From Chrysoperla carnea (lineage: Eukaryota; Arthropoda; Insecta; Neuroptera; Chrysopidae), in contig NC_058339.1 of assembly GCF_905475395.1 (NCBI RefSeq), forward strand, positions 71,514,520 to 71,578,519: a stretch of 64,000 nucleotides of DNA. The letters run 5' to 3'. This document shows positions 12,223 to 25,304 of this stretch, in pieces (positions within the stretch are counted from its first letter, which is position 1; each line of letters opens with the position of its first letter). The translations under genes were made by a program, and so were the position numbers. The notes under the pieces are model-generated. The model ran no database searches. It was given only the letters and a program-made list of their open reading frames with translations, and was not told the DNA's origin.

Positions 12223-13464
12223 TTACGAGAGTTTTTTCGCTTTCTGATATAACGTATCAACAACTTTACTCATACTTTGAATTGTTTCCAATGCCATTTC
12301 GTATGTCTTGTCAACGGGAGTCTCATCGAATACAACCAATACACCTTCACCTTGATCTAAAATACCATGGAACTTCTTGTCGAGTATCATTTGTGAAAGC
12401 TTCTTTTCAACTTTTTGCATTGGCAGCTTAATTGATTCAGCTACATAATCAACTTGTACGCGAGAATATGGTTCAATAATACGGCAAAGATTTTGTTCCA
12501 ACATGTTATCGTACAATGTACCTAGATGAGCTCGAACAATCACATCACCTTCTAATTCTTGTTTGTATTTGACTAAAGCATCTTGAAAATCTGCCAATGA
12601 GCGTTTATGAGAAGCTGTAGCAACACTTTTCATTGCTTCTATATCCTTTCCAGCATATTTAATAGCTAACTTGCCACTGATAATCTGTTGCACATCTTCT
12701 GGATTATTCAACATTATTTTTGATAATAACATATATTTTAAGGCTTGTAATGCTTTTGGACTTTCAACACTATCATATCCTTCAAAAGCTTCATAGAAGT
12801 ATGAATAAGCAGTTTTAAAATCTTTTTCATCTGCTGCATGTAATATTCCAGATTGTAAATCTAATGCAGCTTGCATTTTTGGTGGACAATAAATTGCATT
12901 TGCTGTTGTTCGTGCCGATGTTAAAGCGGCACGAGCTTTTGGAAGATTACTCAAAGCATGATAAGTTTTACTTTCTAATAGTTGAACTTCAACTAATAAA
13001 TTTTTATCATCCAATTTCTTTAATTCTTTTAAAAGTGTTGATCCTAAATTTAAAGCTTCTGAGTACATACCAGTCTCGAAATACAATGCTATTAGTCGGG
13101 CTTCTAACGATTGACGCAAGAATGTTCTCCTTTCTTCTTTTGCCCATTCTATACATTCTTTACACAATTTTACTTCGATTCCAATTCCAGCTTCAAGATC
13201 CAAGAAGAAATCCACTAAAGATCTTACCAATTTTGCTGCTTTGGCCTTACTAATCAAGCTCAGGAAGGGTCTTGTTGTCTTTATTAGATCAGCGAGTTCT
13301 TTAGCTTTACCTTGTTTCTTGTACAATTCACCCAATTGCAGGATCCCTTGCTCCTTTAATTTAATACGTTCTTCATCAGTTTCATCGTCGTCTAGTATAA
13401 TTTTATTTAAATGAGGAAGTTCTTCTTCACTTCTAACAATTTCACACACCATCGCTCCGGCCAT
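12223..13464 (-). CDS. Rpn6: 26S proteasome lid subunit Rpn6 / PSMD11
   Basis: This lid subunit of the 19S regulatory particle helps clamp the lid to the 20S core. The 413-residue ORF is close to the family length (422 in human and fly as I recall it). The N-terminal two thirds are alpha-solenoid, with family signatures [37 protein letters not shown] and [19 protein letters not shown]. The C-terminal PCI domain contains [18 protein letters not shown] and [19 protein letters not shown], and the end [14 protein letters not shown] is typical. The start MAGAM matches the MAGA start of insect orthologues. The first 40 residues are about nine shorter than in fly. The whole CDS is a single exon without stops or frameshifts, so it looks functional. 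It is divergent from tra2. Confidence 0.97.
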   Translation of the reverse strand: MAGAMVCEIVRSEEELPHLNKIILDDDETDEERIKLKEQGILQLGELYKKQGKAKELADLIKTTRPFLSLISKAKAAKLVRSLVDFFLDLEAGIGIEVKLCKECIEWAKEERRTFLRQSLEARLIALYFETGMYSEALNLGSTLLKELKKLDDKNLLVEVQLLESKTYHALSNLPKARAALTSARTTANAIYCPPKMQAALDLQSGILHAADEKDFKTAYSYFYEAFEGYDSVESPKALQALKYMLLSKIMLNNPEDVQQIISGKLAIKYAGKDIEAMKSVATASHKRSLADFQDALVKYKQELEGDVIVRAHLGTLYDNMLEQNLCRIIEPYSRVQVDYVAESIKLPMQKVEKKLSQMILDKKFHGILDQGEGVLVVFDETPVDKTYEMALETIQSMSKVVDTLYQKAKKLS

Positions 13465-14061
13465 GTTTTCACTATAATAGCAATGTCATCAACGGTGTAA
13501 ACCGCGCCATCTAGATGATTCAGAATGATACAACAAAATAGAATTTTCTAATAATGAAATGTCACTAAATATTCTGAAAAATAAAATATTTTAAAATAAT
13601 TTTCAGTTTATAAATAACTTTTATAAGATTTTTTTGTTTTTTTGAAAACTTTTAAAAATTGTATTAAACTCATTTTTAAAAAATCACACATTTACGTTTT
13701 AGTATAACAAAAATTTCAAAGAATATTTTCTAGAAATTTCAAGAATTAGTCAATTAATTAAACAAACATTTCAATTTTTTTTGTTACGATTAGATCGACT
13801 AATGGTTAATTTAATTTACATTAAAAATGTGTATTTCACTTTATTTTTTCAAATTACCCGCGATAATCAATAAAAACAGGACGCTGTTTTATTTTCTTTA
13901 AGGTGCCAACCTTTGTTTAATATTCGCCATTTCAACAAGAGCGTTTTACCCACTATTTTTATCTGCGAAAATTGTGTGGAAAATAGAAATAATTGTATTA
14001 AATTTAAAAAGATTAAAAAAAAAACTAATTTATTTTTAAGAATTATTTTTATGCTTTAAAT
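13465..14061. promoter_or_regulatory. Shared upstream region between Rpn6 and tra2
   Basis: The two start codons lie 597 bp apart on opposite strands, so this stretch must hold both 5' leaders and probably both promoters. It is AT-rich apart from a GC-containing patch next to Rpn6 (CACCATCG to CCGCGCCATC). I see no clear TATA box. A bidirectional promoter is an inference from spacing. Confidence 0.5.
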
Positions 14062-17000
14062 ATGAGTGATCGCGATGGTGTCATGTACAGAGAGGTAATT
14101 ATTTTAAATAATTTTTTATCAGTTGTTTATTGGAATCACGGTTATGAAATTGTACTTTAAATGATCATAACCATGTAGAAAATTTTTTTTTTGATTGTAT
14201 TACTATTTTCTAGCGATTATATTAAACTATTTTAATTTTATATATTAGTTTTCAACAAAATAAAGCCATGAATAATATTTTTTCTAATCGAATATTTTCC
14301 TGAAATTGTTAGAGATCTCGGAGTAATTCGATAAAACGTGAAACAAATTCGCCGGTTAATAATGGGCGACCTCGAGATCAAAGTCGTAGCAGAACACCTG
14401 AACATAGGATGAAAGAAGATCGTGCTTCACGGTAAGGATTATTCAAAAATTCTGATTATTCTCTTATATGGTACTCTCGATTTTTACCTTTTGAATCTCT
14501 ATTTCCCCTAAAATAAATCAGTAATTACGTGGACTTTCCTCGGTGGCTGTTGTGTTTACGTGTTTGAATTTTGTTCGAATGAAGAATGATTTCTTATTGA
14601 TTTGGAATTGTGAGTGATATGTGCAATCCTTTTCAATGTTAATATCCTTTTGTCGTAAACAAGTGGTAACCTAAGAAACATAACAACCATCGTTGAATAT
14701 AGTTACGGATGAGCGATTTAACAGAAATAAATTGCGATTTTTGTAAAGCAATCGGAGATATCTCCTATTGATACAATCGATAAGTATGCTTTTTAAATCA
14801 TGATTTGTCGATAGCAGGGTGTCTAGCGACATGGTATTGAAAAAAATGCATGAGTACTTACCAATTATCCAGTACACATTTTTGTATTTGAATTATGAAG
14901 CTTTTCATTTATTTATCAGCGTTTTGTTTCTTTTCAACTTTTACGAATTTTTAAATTCTTGGGACAAATAAAGTAACTTTTCCTTAACATGAATAATAAA
15001 TTAAAACCTGTTTACTTTATTTTGTATTAAATTCTGTTAACTTTTATTTTTTTACACACATATCAAAGAAAAGTGAAAAACAGAAAATTAAAAATGGATT
15101 TTGTTCAGGGAAAAATAGCAAGTAATGTCAGGAAATTTTTTTTAAATTGAAAGTTGTGGACACCCTGAAAATGAAAATTCGAATAGTAACTTTGTAAGTA
15201 TGCACAGGCTGTATTTCATGGAACTGTATATACGCTTTAAGATACGCTACTTGAAGCGTAATTTGATAATGAGTAAAATTTTTCGATATAAAAATTTAAA
15301 TTGTACGAATCACAGTGATTTCATCAACATTGTTCTTATTCATACCAGAAATCAGGAGCGAAAATCCAAAATATAGTCCAAACGAATGCAGAGAAAAGTT
15401 AAATTACTCTTGAAATACATCGAAGCAAATTAGAAGATACAATCGCGGTGGGACGTAAATCATAATTTTTCGCATCTTAATTTAAGCAGCGAAGTGAAAT
15501 AGCAACGTTATACAATCGGATTGCAGCGTGTCGCAAGCAGCTAGCTTTTCTGTTACCCAATCCACCGTTCAAGACTATTTTAATGGTAACCTCGTCGATA
15601 TTTATGGAAGAACGATCTCTTCCATTATCTATATACAGTTCTAAAAAATACACCTGACAAAAACAACGATGTATATACATCGAGTATTTAGTGAAATTAT
15701 CATTTGATAATTTAATTTGGCAAACGAGAACCTATCAATAGGTATTAAGCTTGGAAGGCTCATAACAATTAAGCTCAAGTTTTAAGAGAACTGGTGGTAC
15801 GCCTAACTATACAGATTTTAGATAGGCGTATTATTTTAGTCATTTCAGGACGGCTGGAAATTTGAGAGGTTGTTTTCATGGTTGTGACTAATAACTTTCA
15901 TAAACGGCAATTTCTCTTATAAAAATCCTCAAGGAATATTCGTAACACCCAACCTTGGTGTGCAATTAAAAATTTTATAGGTGCCTGCAAGAGAGGTCTA
16001 CGCCTACGTTGAGTGTGAAGTGGTTAGACACAACCTTTTCTAGCCGTTCTGAAATGACTGTCAAATATTACGTTTGATTCTAAAACCATTAAAAGAGAAT
16101 GGAAAAACACATGGCGAGTATTAATATTGCATTATAAGTACATGTGTTGTATAATTTTCCAGTAAATTTTCTATACAATCTATATTTTATAATAATTTCG
16201 ATGTGAATCTATTAAAATGTTTTGATAAGATTTCAATTATATGAGATTGTAAGCCGATATATGTTCAATTTTAATGTTTGAAAAGACATCATTTTTCTTT
16301 TTATTTTTAATTTAATTTCTATTTTATTATTTATTCAAGCTGCCATTTTACGATATTTTTAAAATTATTGATCAATTATTTTAAAAATATCAATCAATAT
16401 TTGCTTTAGAAAATTAGTTCCGCATTATAAACATTTATCAGTAGAAAATCTGATAAAATTGTGATAATGAAAATTTATAATTTTTAATAAAATTACTGTT
16501 TTAATAATAATGTGATATTACCGATAAAGGTAGAAAATTTGAGACGTTATTGTCAAGGTCATGTCTAATAAATTTTTCCTCTTCGTAAATTTTCATAGCC
16601 AGGAAATTACCTTTCAAGGGACCTGGAAATTTTCAATCGTCCAGCTAGCTTAAAATTGAGCTTAAGTATATAGTACGATAAACCATTTAAAAATTCTTTT
16701 CAAATTTATTGTTTACTTTTCAATAAGGTTTATGATTTGACACGCCTGGACTACATTTAATTTCAAATTTTTAAAATAAATCTATGTTTTCTTTCAGAGT
16801 TTCTGTAAAAAAGTGAATGTATTTGTTACGAAAATGGATCAATAAAATACATAAAATATTTATCAAATTAGAAACATTTTCAAAATTAAAATACACAAAT
16901 TGATTTTCAAAAAAAAAAAAAAAAGAACTTTTTTTAAATTTAACTCAAAGTTTTTGGATATATACCAAAAATAAAAGATGTAAATTCGGTTATATTTAAA

Positions 17001-19604
17001 TTTTTAATTGTAAACTAATTTATAATTAATTTTCCAGGAGTCCAAGTCGGCAGTCACGTCGAGTATCCATGAAAGTAAGTGTAATTTCTGTCCATGTACG
17101 ATTATTTTAAAATTAACACATTTCTAATTTGAATATTTTTTGTTTAGGATTATCGAGGTAGTAGTTCGAATAAGCATAGTGAACGTGATAGGGCTAGTCG
17201 ATCGGAGAGGGATCGAAGTGATCGGGGTGGTGAAAGACCACGTTATAAATCACGTAGTAGATCTCGATCTCCACGTAAATATAAATCTTCACGTTATTCA
17301 CGTAGTCGATCAAGGTCATACTCAGGTGGTGGCCGTTATACACGATCTAGATCACATAGTCCTATGTCATCACGACGACGTCATACAAGTAATCGAGAGA
17401 AACCATCACCCACACGTTGTCTAGGAGTATTTGGATTAAGCAGATCCACAACAGAAAGTCAATTGTATCATATTTTCTCGAAATATGGTCCTGTTGAAAA
17501 AGTGGTTTTAGTTATTGACGCAAAGGTATATATTTTAAAATCGATTGTAAATATTTTACTTTATTTATGGCTGCAATATCTTAAGAATAAACTGCCTATG
17601 TCATCATAAGTACCGGTGTGGTTCCCTTTTAAGTATAATTTACGAGTTTGTTTGTTTTTAAATAGTGTTTTACATAGAGATTGAAAAAAAAAGCAGCCAT
17701 CATATAGATGATAATATAGTCCAGTTAATTCAGTTTCATTTGAGATATCTTGTTAGTTACGCCTGTTGTTAACAGTAATATCTCTACCTTCCATAGATAA
17801 GCGATAAAAATTACATATTGTATTCTTTTTTAAAGATTGGTAGATCTCGTGGATTTGGTTTTGTTTATTTTGAAAATATGGACGATGCCAAGATGGCAAA
17901 AGAGGCTTGCTCTGGAATGGAAATTGATGGACGATGTATTAGAGTAGATTTTTCAATTACACAACGAGCACATACTCCAACTCCTGGTATATACATGGGA
18001 AAACCTACGTAGTAAGTTGTTCTATGTTTCTTTTACCATTCTTATCTTCTAAGCGTAACTCATTAGCATTTTAAGACTAACAACGTAAATGTCTACGAAA
18101 CTTTACAATAAGTGATCAATGCTGAGAAAACCATTTTTCATAAGTAGATGAGTTTCAAGATTAATTTATACGGAATTTAGTGTAAGCATTTTTAAGTTGT
18201 TATTTGTTTACTAAAGGCTTTCGTGTACATAAGTTAAAATAATTTCATACCCAATTATACAATTGGCAGTTTAAATATCTCTTAACACATGTTTATTAAA
18301 TATTTTACAGTATCTATGACCGGTGGAATGAGCGCCGTGGTAGAAGTGACAGAGAGTAAGTATTAGATTATATTTTTGGGCGCCGGTTAATGCAGAAAGA
18401 ATCTCGTTCCATATTTAATAATACATATTCGAATCATGAATTCAAAGTACAACTCATATTTTTTTACGAATATTTAGTATGTTATTATTTGAATATACAT
18501 ATTTTTATCAGACGATTTTATGCATATTATAAAGAAAGAAAATGAATGTTACAATCAGAGGCATATGATAGTTGTACAAATGAGTATACGAAACATTCTT
18601 TAAATCTTCAAAGAATTCCACCTTCAGATAAAAAATAATATCTAAATGTCTATTTCGAATTTCAAGCAGAATCTTCTAAACGTATGTGATCCATTGGGAA
18701 ACTAAAAACGACAGTTAAGATGTCAGTTCAAGTTTTCATCCAAAACGTCGTTAAGTATTCTTCAGTATGGAAATATTCTGCAATTATCACCGAGTATTTT
18801 TTTAAAAAGTAATTTGATAAAATGTGAATACATTTCAGACTCATTGCAAATTATATCCATCAACTGTTAAAAATCTTATTAATATTAACAGAAGTCTTTC
18901 ACAGAATTGCACAAAACATTTGCTGCTATATAAATACAACATCAGAAATTTTTAATATTGCCCTTGAAAGTTTTTTTGACACTAAAAAAATAATCTTGGC
19001 TCAGGCAGTTTTTCTCTCGGTCTATTTTTACCGTCAGCTTTAATTTAGCTTATGAACAATATTTTTTATTGAGGAATGAGGATGGTAAACAGGAAAGGAA
19101 AAAATTGCTTTGATGAAGGTTTTTTGAGTGTCAAACTATTACTCTCAGCTAATTCTAAATAATTTTATATATCTGATAAAATTAATCTTGAAATCCGTGA
19201 TTTTTACTTTTTTGGTAAATACAACCGAAAACACAGCATCGAAATTTTCTTTGAATCCTTTTTATTTTTTTCAATTTATAAAATTTCTAATTAAATTTCA
19301 CTTTAGAACGTCATTTGACTCGGACATAAAGCTTTTGCTGTGGCAAGATTTATAAATTATAATTTTAAGTGTAAATAATAGATTAAACATGCAGCACGAA
19401 TTTTGAGTCATAACTGTGAGCGGCTTAATTCAAAATATAATATACTTAAACCAATATTTTTATTTCAGTGATTATTATGGAGGTAGCAGTGGGGATCGTT
19501 ATAGGAGTTCGTACAGAGACAGACGTTCACCATCACCTAGATACCGTAGTCGCAGATATGAACGATCACGTTCACGTTCCTACTCGCCCCATAAGTACCG
19601 TTAG
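14062..19604 (+). CDS. tra2: Transformer-2 (Tra2) SR-like splicing regulator, seven exons
   Basis: Tra2 binds GAA-rich exonic enhancers and regulates alternative splicing in the nucleus, including sex-determination exons in insects. Exons joining in frame: 14062-14094, 14313-14431, 17038-17074, 17148-17525, 17836-18011, 18311-18355 and 19469-19604 (TAG). The product is 307 residues. RS1 covers residues about 12-140 with many RS/SR dipeptides and ends in [11 protein letters not shown], close to vertebrate Tra2. The single RRM runs from about 154 to 230 with RNP2 LGVFGL and RNP1 RGFGFVYF. The Tra2-specific linker [10 protein letters not shown] follows at 235-244. A second RS region ends [13 protein letters not shown]. 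Intron 2 is about 2.6 kb and intron 6 about 1.1 kb. Intron 5 begins directly after CCTAC so that a retained intron would give an immediate TAG stop. The start was chosen because it joins in frame to RS1. Confidence 0.95.
15340..15690. other. Less AT-rich island inside tra2 intron 2
   Basis: Within the 2.6-kb intron 2 this stretch has a more balanced composition and few homopolymers. It includes patches such as CGCGGTGGGACG and GCAGCGTGTCGCAAGCAGC. A 67-codon ORF on the minus strand covers part of it, but its protein resembles no family I know. It might be a conserved non-coding element, a regulatory splicing element or a decayed gene piece. Only the composition is actually seen. Confidence 0.3.
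15837..16055. repeat. MITE with short terminal inverted repeats in tra2 intron 2
   Basis: The left end GTCATTTCAGGACGGCT is mirrored by the right end AGCCGTTCTGAAATGAC. Inside the left end is GAAATTTGAGAGGTTGT, a motif repeated at 9240, 16540 and 27465. The element is about 215 bp and non-coding. A diverged relative occupies roughly 16535-16650 of the same intron. Confidence 0.65.
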
Positions 19605-21151
19605 TACTGTTTTATAAAATTTATAAACTTAAGTATCTTGAGTTAATTTTATCTAGCTTTGTGGTTTCTCTTTACTTTTTCTGTTTATGTTGAAAAAGTG
19701 TTAAAAAGCAAATCGTTTCCTTTTGATATTTTTAATTATTGAGAATTAGGGATATTATTTTCATATCAAAATTTTTAACGATCAAGTAATATTAACACAC
19801 ATAATTATTGTCTAGTCGTTACGATTTATCTGATACATTTTTTTAACTTTTAGAGCAGTGTGATTAGTTTTTAACCAAAATTTTTAATCCAGAGGTTTAT
19901 ACGTAGCTTTATTTATTATAATTTTAAAGTATTCTATATAGTTTAGTAGGGGACTTCCAGACGAACTTGATAATTTTTTGCAGTTCTCATAGTTCTTCCA
20001 GACAGAGTTTAAAAAGTTGGAGATTAGAACTTAACTTCGAAAATAGGAAACAATACCTTATATACGATTGAGAAACCATTTCTCATTGAACGGTTTCCTT
20101 CTTTAACCGACAACGTGCGTTTTCGTATACCGTAAAACTTTCCTAATGACTATGCTACAATATTAATGTTTCAAAAATGTCTTGTAAAAATATCAGTAAT
20201 TTGTACAATACTTTCTTTTTTAAATTTCTCTACATTAAAAAGAAAAACCTAAAATTGATCTTCTGTTATTATTTTTGTGAATATTGAACTCGGTATCGGT
20301 TGGAATCAAATAAAAATTGAAATTTACGTCTTAACAATTTTCAAACATTTTGGGACGCTTTTGATTGTATAAATTCTATCATCATTTGAATATCTATCTA
20401 TCATAGAGAATTTACAAACCTAGGTAGTGAGTGAGAAAATATTAGAATCTGAAAAAAATCGCACGACTAGGCAATAAATTAAAACCAGGGTGTAGATACT
20501 AATTTATTCTTTTTTGTTTAGAAAAAACTCACAATTAAAAGAACACGCATTTTCACACCAATCAAAAATTTCACATCAGTTTTTTATGTATTTTAGTTAT
20601 TTTTGTATATTTTTTGTTTTGTAACTAAATTATCGATTTTTGTTTTCATTAATGAGATTGTATTAAAAATTTTCACATCTAACTTTGGTGTGCCAATGCT
20701 TAATCGAATATTTATTACGAATCACACCATTTTAACAATTATTATTTTTAAAATCTTCAAATTTAAAGCTTCCATTAGCCTTCTATTCTTTTATTTTATT
20801 TAGTACAAAATTTTATTTTATATCATTTGTAGTGTGTAGTGCTTTACAACGAACAAAAATTTAGTTTGTTTTAGTATCCATTTCGTGCATAAATCTAAAT
20901 TTTTTTTTCTTTTTTGAATATATAATTGTTGCTTGTGTAACCCGATGTTTATGACGTGTGCATATATTTTTTTATTATAATGAACAATTAGGATCTATTT
21001 AGGATGACACTAGTAGAAATGAGCGGTAGCATTAATGTGTTTTTGTTTCTATGATTTTGCATCCAAAATGTACTTATTGCTTCCCTTCAACTTCCATCAT
21101 TTAAAAAAAATTATTTGCTTTTAAAATGACATCGTTAGATACAGAAATAAA
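19605..21151 (+). terminator. tra2 3' region with polyadenylation signals
   Basis: Non-coding AT-rich DNA follows the tra2 stop. AATAAA hexamers occur at 20309-20314 and 21146-21151. The sequence between them has no other feature, and which site is used is unknown. Confidence 0.35.
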
Positions 21152-24100
21152 CTATAGATTCCTTGTTTATTGTAAATAGCCCTAATTCTTAGTTTTTAAT
21201 TTAATTCTTAAATATTATCATTTCATATGGTAAGTCGTTTAACTTACGATGTAAAATTATAAACTAAGAATTTAATTCACTTAGCTATAAATAATTTATT
21301 AAACAAGTTTATTTTTCTCATCACTTAAAATATTTGGTGGAAGTTAGCTCACAATTTGGGTAGTTAATTCTGTGATTTTCGATTAATTCTTCATAGCACA
21401 TCCAAGTTTTTTTTTTTGGGAAAATAATACAAAAATCAAACGTTCCTCAGTAACGGCAATCTTTAGTTACGTTTTCGTTTAGATTTTTAAATAAATATTC
21501 GAATTTATTTATTTGATAACGTTAATTGGATTATTCTGTAAATGTAATTTCAGGTCGATATTGAGAGATCCACTTGCCCCATGGCCTGGCTTTAATACGA
21601 TGATGGCCCCCTAAATATTTAATTTTAGTTTTACACCCTTAAAATTGTGTTAACATTTAAAACAATAGTTTTATTTTCTTTCCTTTTTTGTTGTCATGTA
21701 GACTTCATGCTCGGTTTGAGGCGTCAAGAGTAACCAATTTTTATAGTTATTTAATTTATATAAAAAAACAGTAATTGTCGAATTTTCAAAATAAAAAATT
21801 ATAATATAATTTAAAAAGAAGTATAATGACATCTCAAATTTGAAAAAGAGCATTGTTATTATTTGTATCTAGCGTTAAGTTTATTATTAAAAAGAAAAAA
21901 ATATTATTCTACTTAGACACGTCCTTCATTCTAGCATAAGTGCAGTTTAAATTTGTAAATTTAAATTTTCTGTTTGTATCATTTTGTTTTTAATGATCTC
22001 ATATTCTCTTATTGATAAAAGTTTTCTAATTGTACAAAAAAAATCTTTTTTTTTTTGTAAAATAATTGATGTTAGGGTAATTATTAGGAGCAAATGAGAC
22101 CATTAGAAATAAAAGTTTCTTTCAACAAATATTGATTTGACATTTTTGTACAATTGAAAAATAAAAGCAATTTTTATGTTATTAAAACCAACCAAAATAA
22201 TAAGAGAAAAAAATATTTCTAATAGTATTTTCGTTTGTTTGAAAAGGTATTAAAAGAAGAGATAATGGATGAAAAAAGTAGAAAAAAGTTCAAAAATGAA
22301 ATAAAAACACTGCAACACAAAATTCTTGCATCTCAAGAACTATTAATATTGAGAAAATTATTTAAAAGAATATGATCTGAAAATTGTCCTGTTTTCGTCA
22401 TCACGAAATTCAAGGTTGAAAATTCATTTTAAATCTTGAAGACTTAATACAGAAGCTCAAGATTTCTCTATCAGATGAGCGTAGATCGAAGGAAGACATT
22501 GGATTTTTGAATTGATTAGGCCTTTTTTGATGTTAAGTTCTTATCATTGAAAAATATGTTGGTGATCATATTCTTTGTAAGGTATAAATTTTATGCAGGA
22601 GATTATCCAAATTTTCATTTTTTTAACATCCATTTTCCCAACTTTAATTTTAAATAAAGACTAAATTTCTCATTTAAATTATTTATTAACACCTAACCAA
22701 TTACACCAAATTTTTTTTACCGGTACATCATCATTTTTTAACAAGGTATGCATGTTGAAGTGTTGCTTGATAAAATTGAGTTAACTTTTTGTAGAGATCA
22801 AATTATACTTTTGGGATCTCAGTTAATCATTTTATTCGCTCTTAAAATTACAAATTAGATGGTAAATATTGGAGCCGATTATGAATATTCTGTTTATATT
22901 ATGTCGGCGACCATTATTACGGAATATATATTGGAGTAAGTTGCTGTCGTTATATGGCGCTGTCAATTAACTGCAGCTTACGTTGTTACATATAGTTAAT
23001 GGTTCAAATCTAACTGGGAGCGTGTATTTGAAACTTAATGTTATAATTTCATAATAACTTTCGGCATTGAATTAAAGAAAATTATTCATCGTTTGCCAGT
23101 TTAATATTCAGGTGTGTGTGTTTTTTGATCCTTGATTTAAAATAGTTTTTGTTGAATGTTAATTACAACAAATTTTGAGGTCATAATATAATCCGTAGTA
23201 ATGGGCCTAGGTAACTTATAAAATTATCAGCGCTCCCAATAACATTTGAAAATACTGAAGGCACATTTTCTGTAATTATTGTTTTAAATTAGTCGAGTGA
23301 ACTTCAACTGTATGAATTTCCCTCCTTCTGATTCCTTCCCATTTTTTTTAGTGACAAAATACAAGTAAATAAAAATTTGAAGGTTTCAAATGTTTTGTAA
23401 GTATGTTATTGAGTAAAATTATTAAATATTTTTATTCGAGAAAATTTTTGAAAATTATTTTGCTAATTTTTGGATTTATACGTGAAAAAACAAGCTAAAA
23501 ATTTTAAAAAATAGTTCACTCGACTGTATTGAACATAATGGATATTTTCTTTACTCGTTACTCGACTGCAATTACATTAAAACGCAATTAAAGTACTTTT
23601 AAAATCATCTCAAGCGCGATTGATAATAATCAATATTTAAATTGTCAGTGGAATATTTATAAGAAAGAATCATTAAAGGTAAGTTCACCGATTTTGAGTA
23701 TATATGTATTCTATTTAACCAAGGTGGTCTGCCTATTTTTTGAAAAAAAGGGAAAAAGATTTATTTATCAAAATTAACTGTACTGCACCTAACTTAAGGT
23801 AGATGTGTCGTTCATCGAGCGATGTACTGTTCAGAAACTTATGCATTAGTTTAGTACATTATAATAAGCCAGTTAAATTTTCAAAAAGCTACTGAGAATG
23901 ATCACAAATTTTTACGGCAAGAATGGTTCAGATTACAATGCAAGTTCAGATATCAATGGAATAAACAAAATTTTTGAACAATTTTGTTACTCATCAATCG
24001 TGCTTTAGAATATGTGAACACTGTTGTCACAAACAGTGCACGAATACAAAAGCTGCATGTTTTATGGAATTCCGTATGCCCGAGAATACTACCTTAAAAA

Positions 24101-24899
24101 CAAAAGCTTTAAAATATCTGAATTTTGAAAAATGTGCATGCTTCATCAAAATTTAAAAAAAAGATAATTGTGGGCTAGGAAAGAAATTAATATTGACTCA
24201 AAATTGAAGCTGAAAGAGGATAATATTTCTATATTTTAACTAATTTTAACTATTGATCTTGCATTTGAATAAAATTAGTTTTGTTAATGTTTCAAGAAGG
24301 AGAAAATTTTACTAAAATAGTGAATAAAGTTTTCAATACAATAAACTTGAGGTAAAGCAGTTCGAAACTTAAAAGGAAGTATTATCTTTCCATGATGAAC
24401 ATTTTTAAATTCTTGTATTGGTACAACAAATTGTTCTTTTGGTAAATCAATTTCCTCCTCTAATACAAAGACTCCTATGCTCTTTGCTCTAATATTTGAC
24501 GATCAATACTTTAAAAGAATAATATTACATTCCATTTAAGATTCGACGAAGAAGACTAATATTATAAGACGACCTCTAATTTTATAAGATCCTGATATCC
24601 GTAAAAGCTACTCAAAAAAACATGTTCAATGTTTCATTCGTAACTGAAAAAATGGGGTTGTCATACATTGTGTACCTTGTATACATTCGCATAAGTAAAG
24701 GACCTTCAGTTAGGAATCAACATTATTCTAGACACCAAAACATAAGAAAGTTTGGCACATACACGCAAATTGGGGTATTAAACAAAATGGTGGAAGGTAA
24801 GGAAATTTTTGGAATATTTGTTTATATAGTTTATTAAAAAATACTATATATAAATGTACGAGGATTGTCAGCTCCTGATAAAGACAAAAAATCAATTTC
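21152..24899. other. Intergenic DNA, no gene recognised
   Basis: Short ORFs here (for example around 23974-24156 and 24622-24837) have no recognisable domain and the base composition of the surrounding DNA. I see no tRNA, no repeat with clear ends and no gene I can support. Confidence 0.5.
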
Positions 24900-25304
24900 T
24901 ACAAGTCTGCCAATGATGAGGGGACATTTACAACCACAAGTAACAGAAAATATATATAAAATAACATGCATAACGCATTAATGCATAGTTACAAATTATT
25001 AGTAACACAAAGAGAACAACTTTTTACAGTCTGCCATGTATTTCAATAAAAGGCAAACTTCAACATAACAATATGGGTTAAAGAATTAGCTTGTACACGA
25101 GAAAAGCGTCTGTCAATAAATTTTTAGTGAATTGAACAGTCTTGCCTTTTGTTCTTTTGAATGGCAGATGATAAAAAGTTATCTTTGTTTTACAAACATT
25201 TGTTAACTTTTAACTATGCATTAATGTGTTAGGCGTGTTATTTTATACATTTTTCTGTTGCTTTTGGCTCTATATATTACCCCGACACATTGGCAGATTG
25301 TAAA
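24900..25304. repeat. MITE with inverted arms of about 165 bp
   Basis: The left arm from about 24900 contains AAGTCTGCCAATG, AACAGAAAAT, GCATTAATGCATAGTTA and CAACTTTTTACAGTCTGCCA. The right arm, ending at about 25304, carries the complements of these in reverse order: TGGCAGATGATAAAAAGTT, TAACTATGCATTAATG and CACATTGGCAGATTG. The arms are diverged and the spacer is about 60-70 bp. This is a typical non-autonomous DNA transposon; no transposase is encoded. Confidence 0.8.

Noticed and set aside
12864..13253. Plus-strand 129-codon ORF
   Set aside because: It is the antisense shadow of the well-conserved Rpn6 CDS.
15477..15680. 67-codon minus-strand ORF in tra2 intron 2
   Set aside because: Some residues look protein-like, but there is no recognised domain or splice context; kept only as a composition island.
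17140..17424. Plus-strand 94-codon ORF rich in Val, His and Ile
   Set aside because: It is the alternative frame of tra2 exon 4, whose RS-repeat codons force a long open frame.
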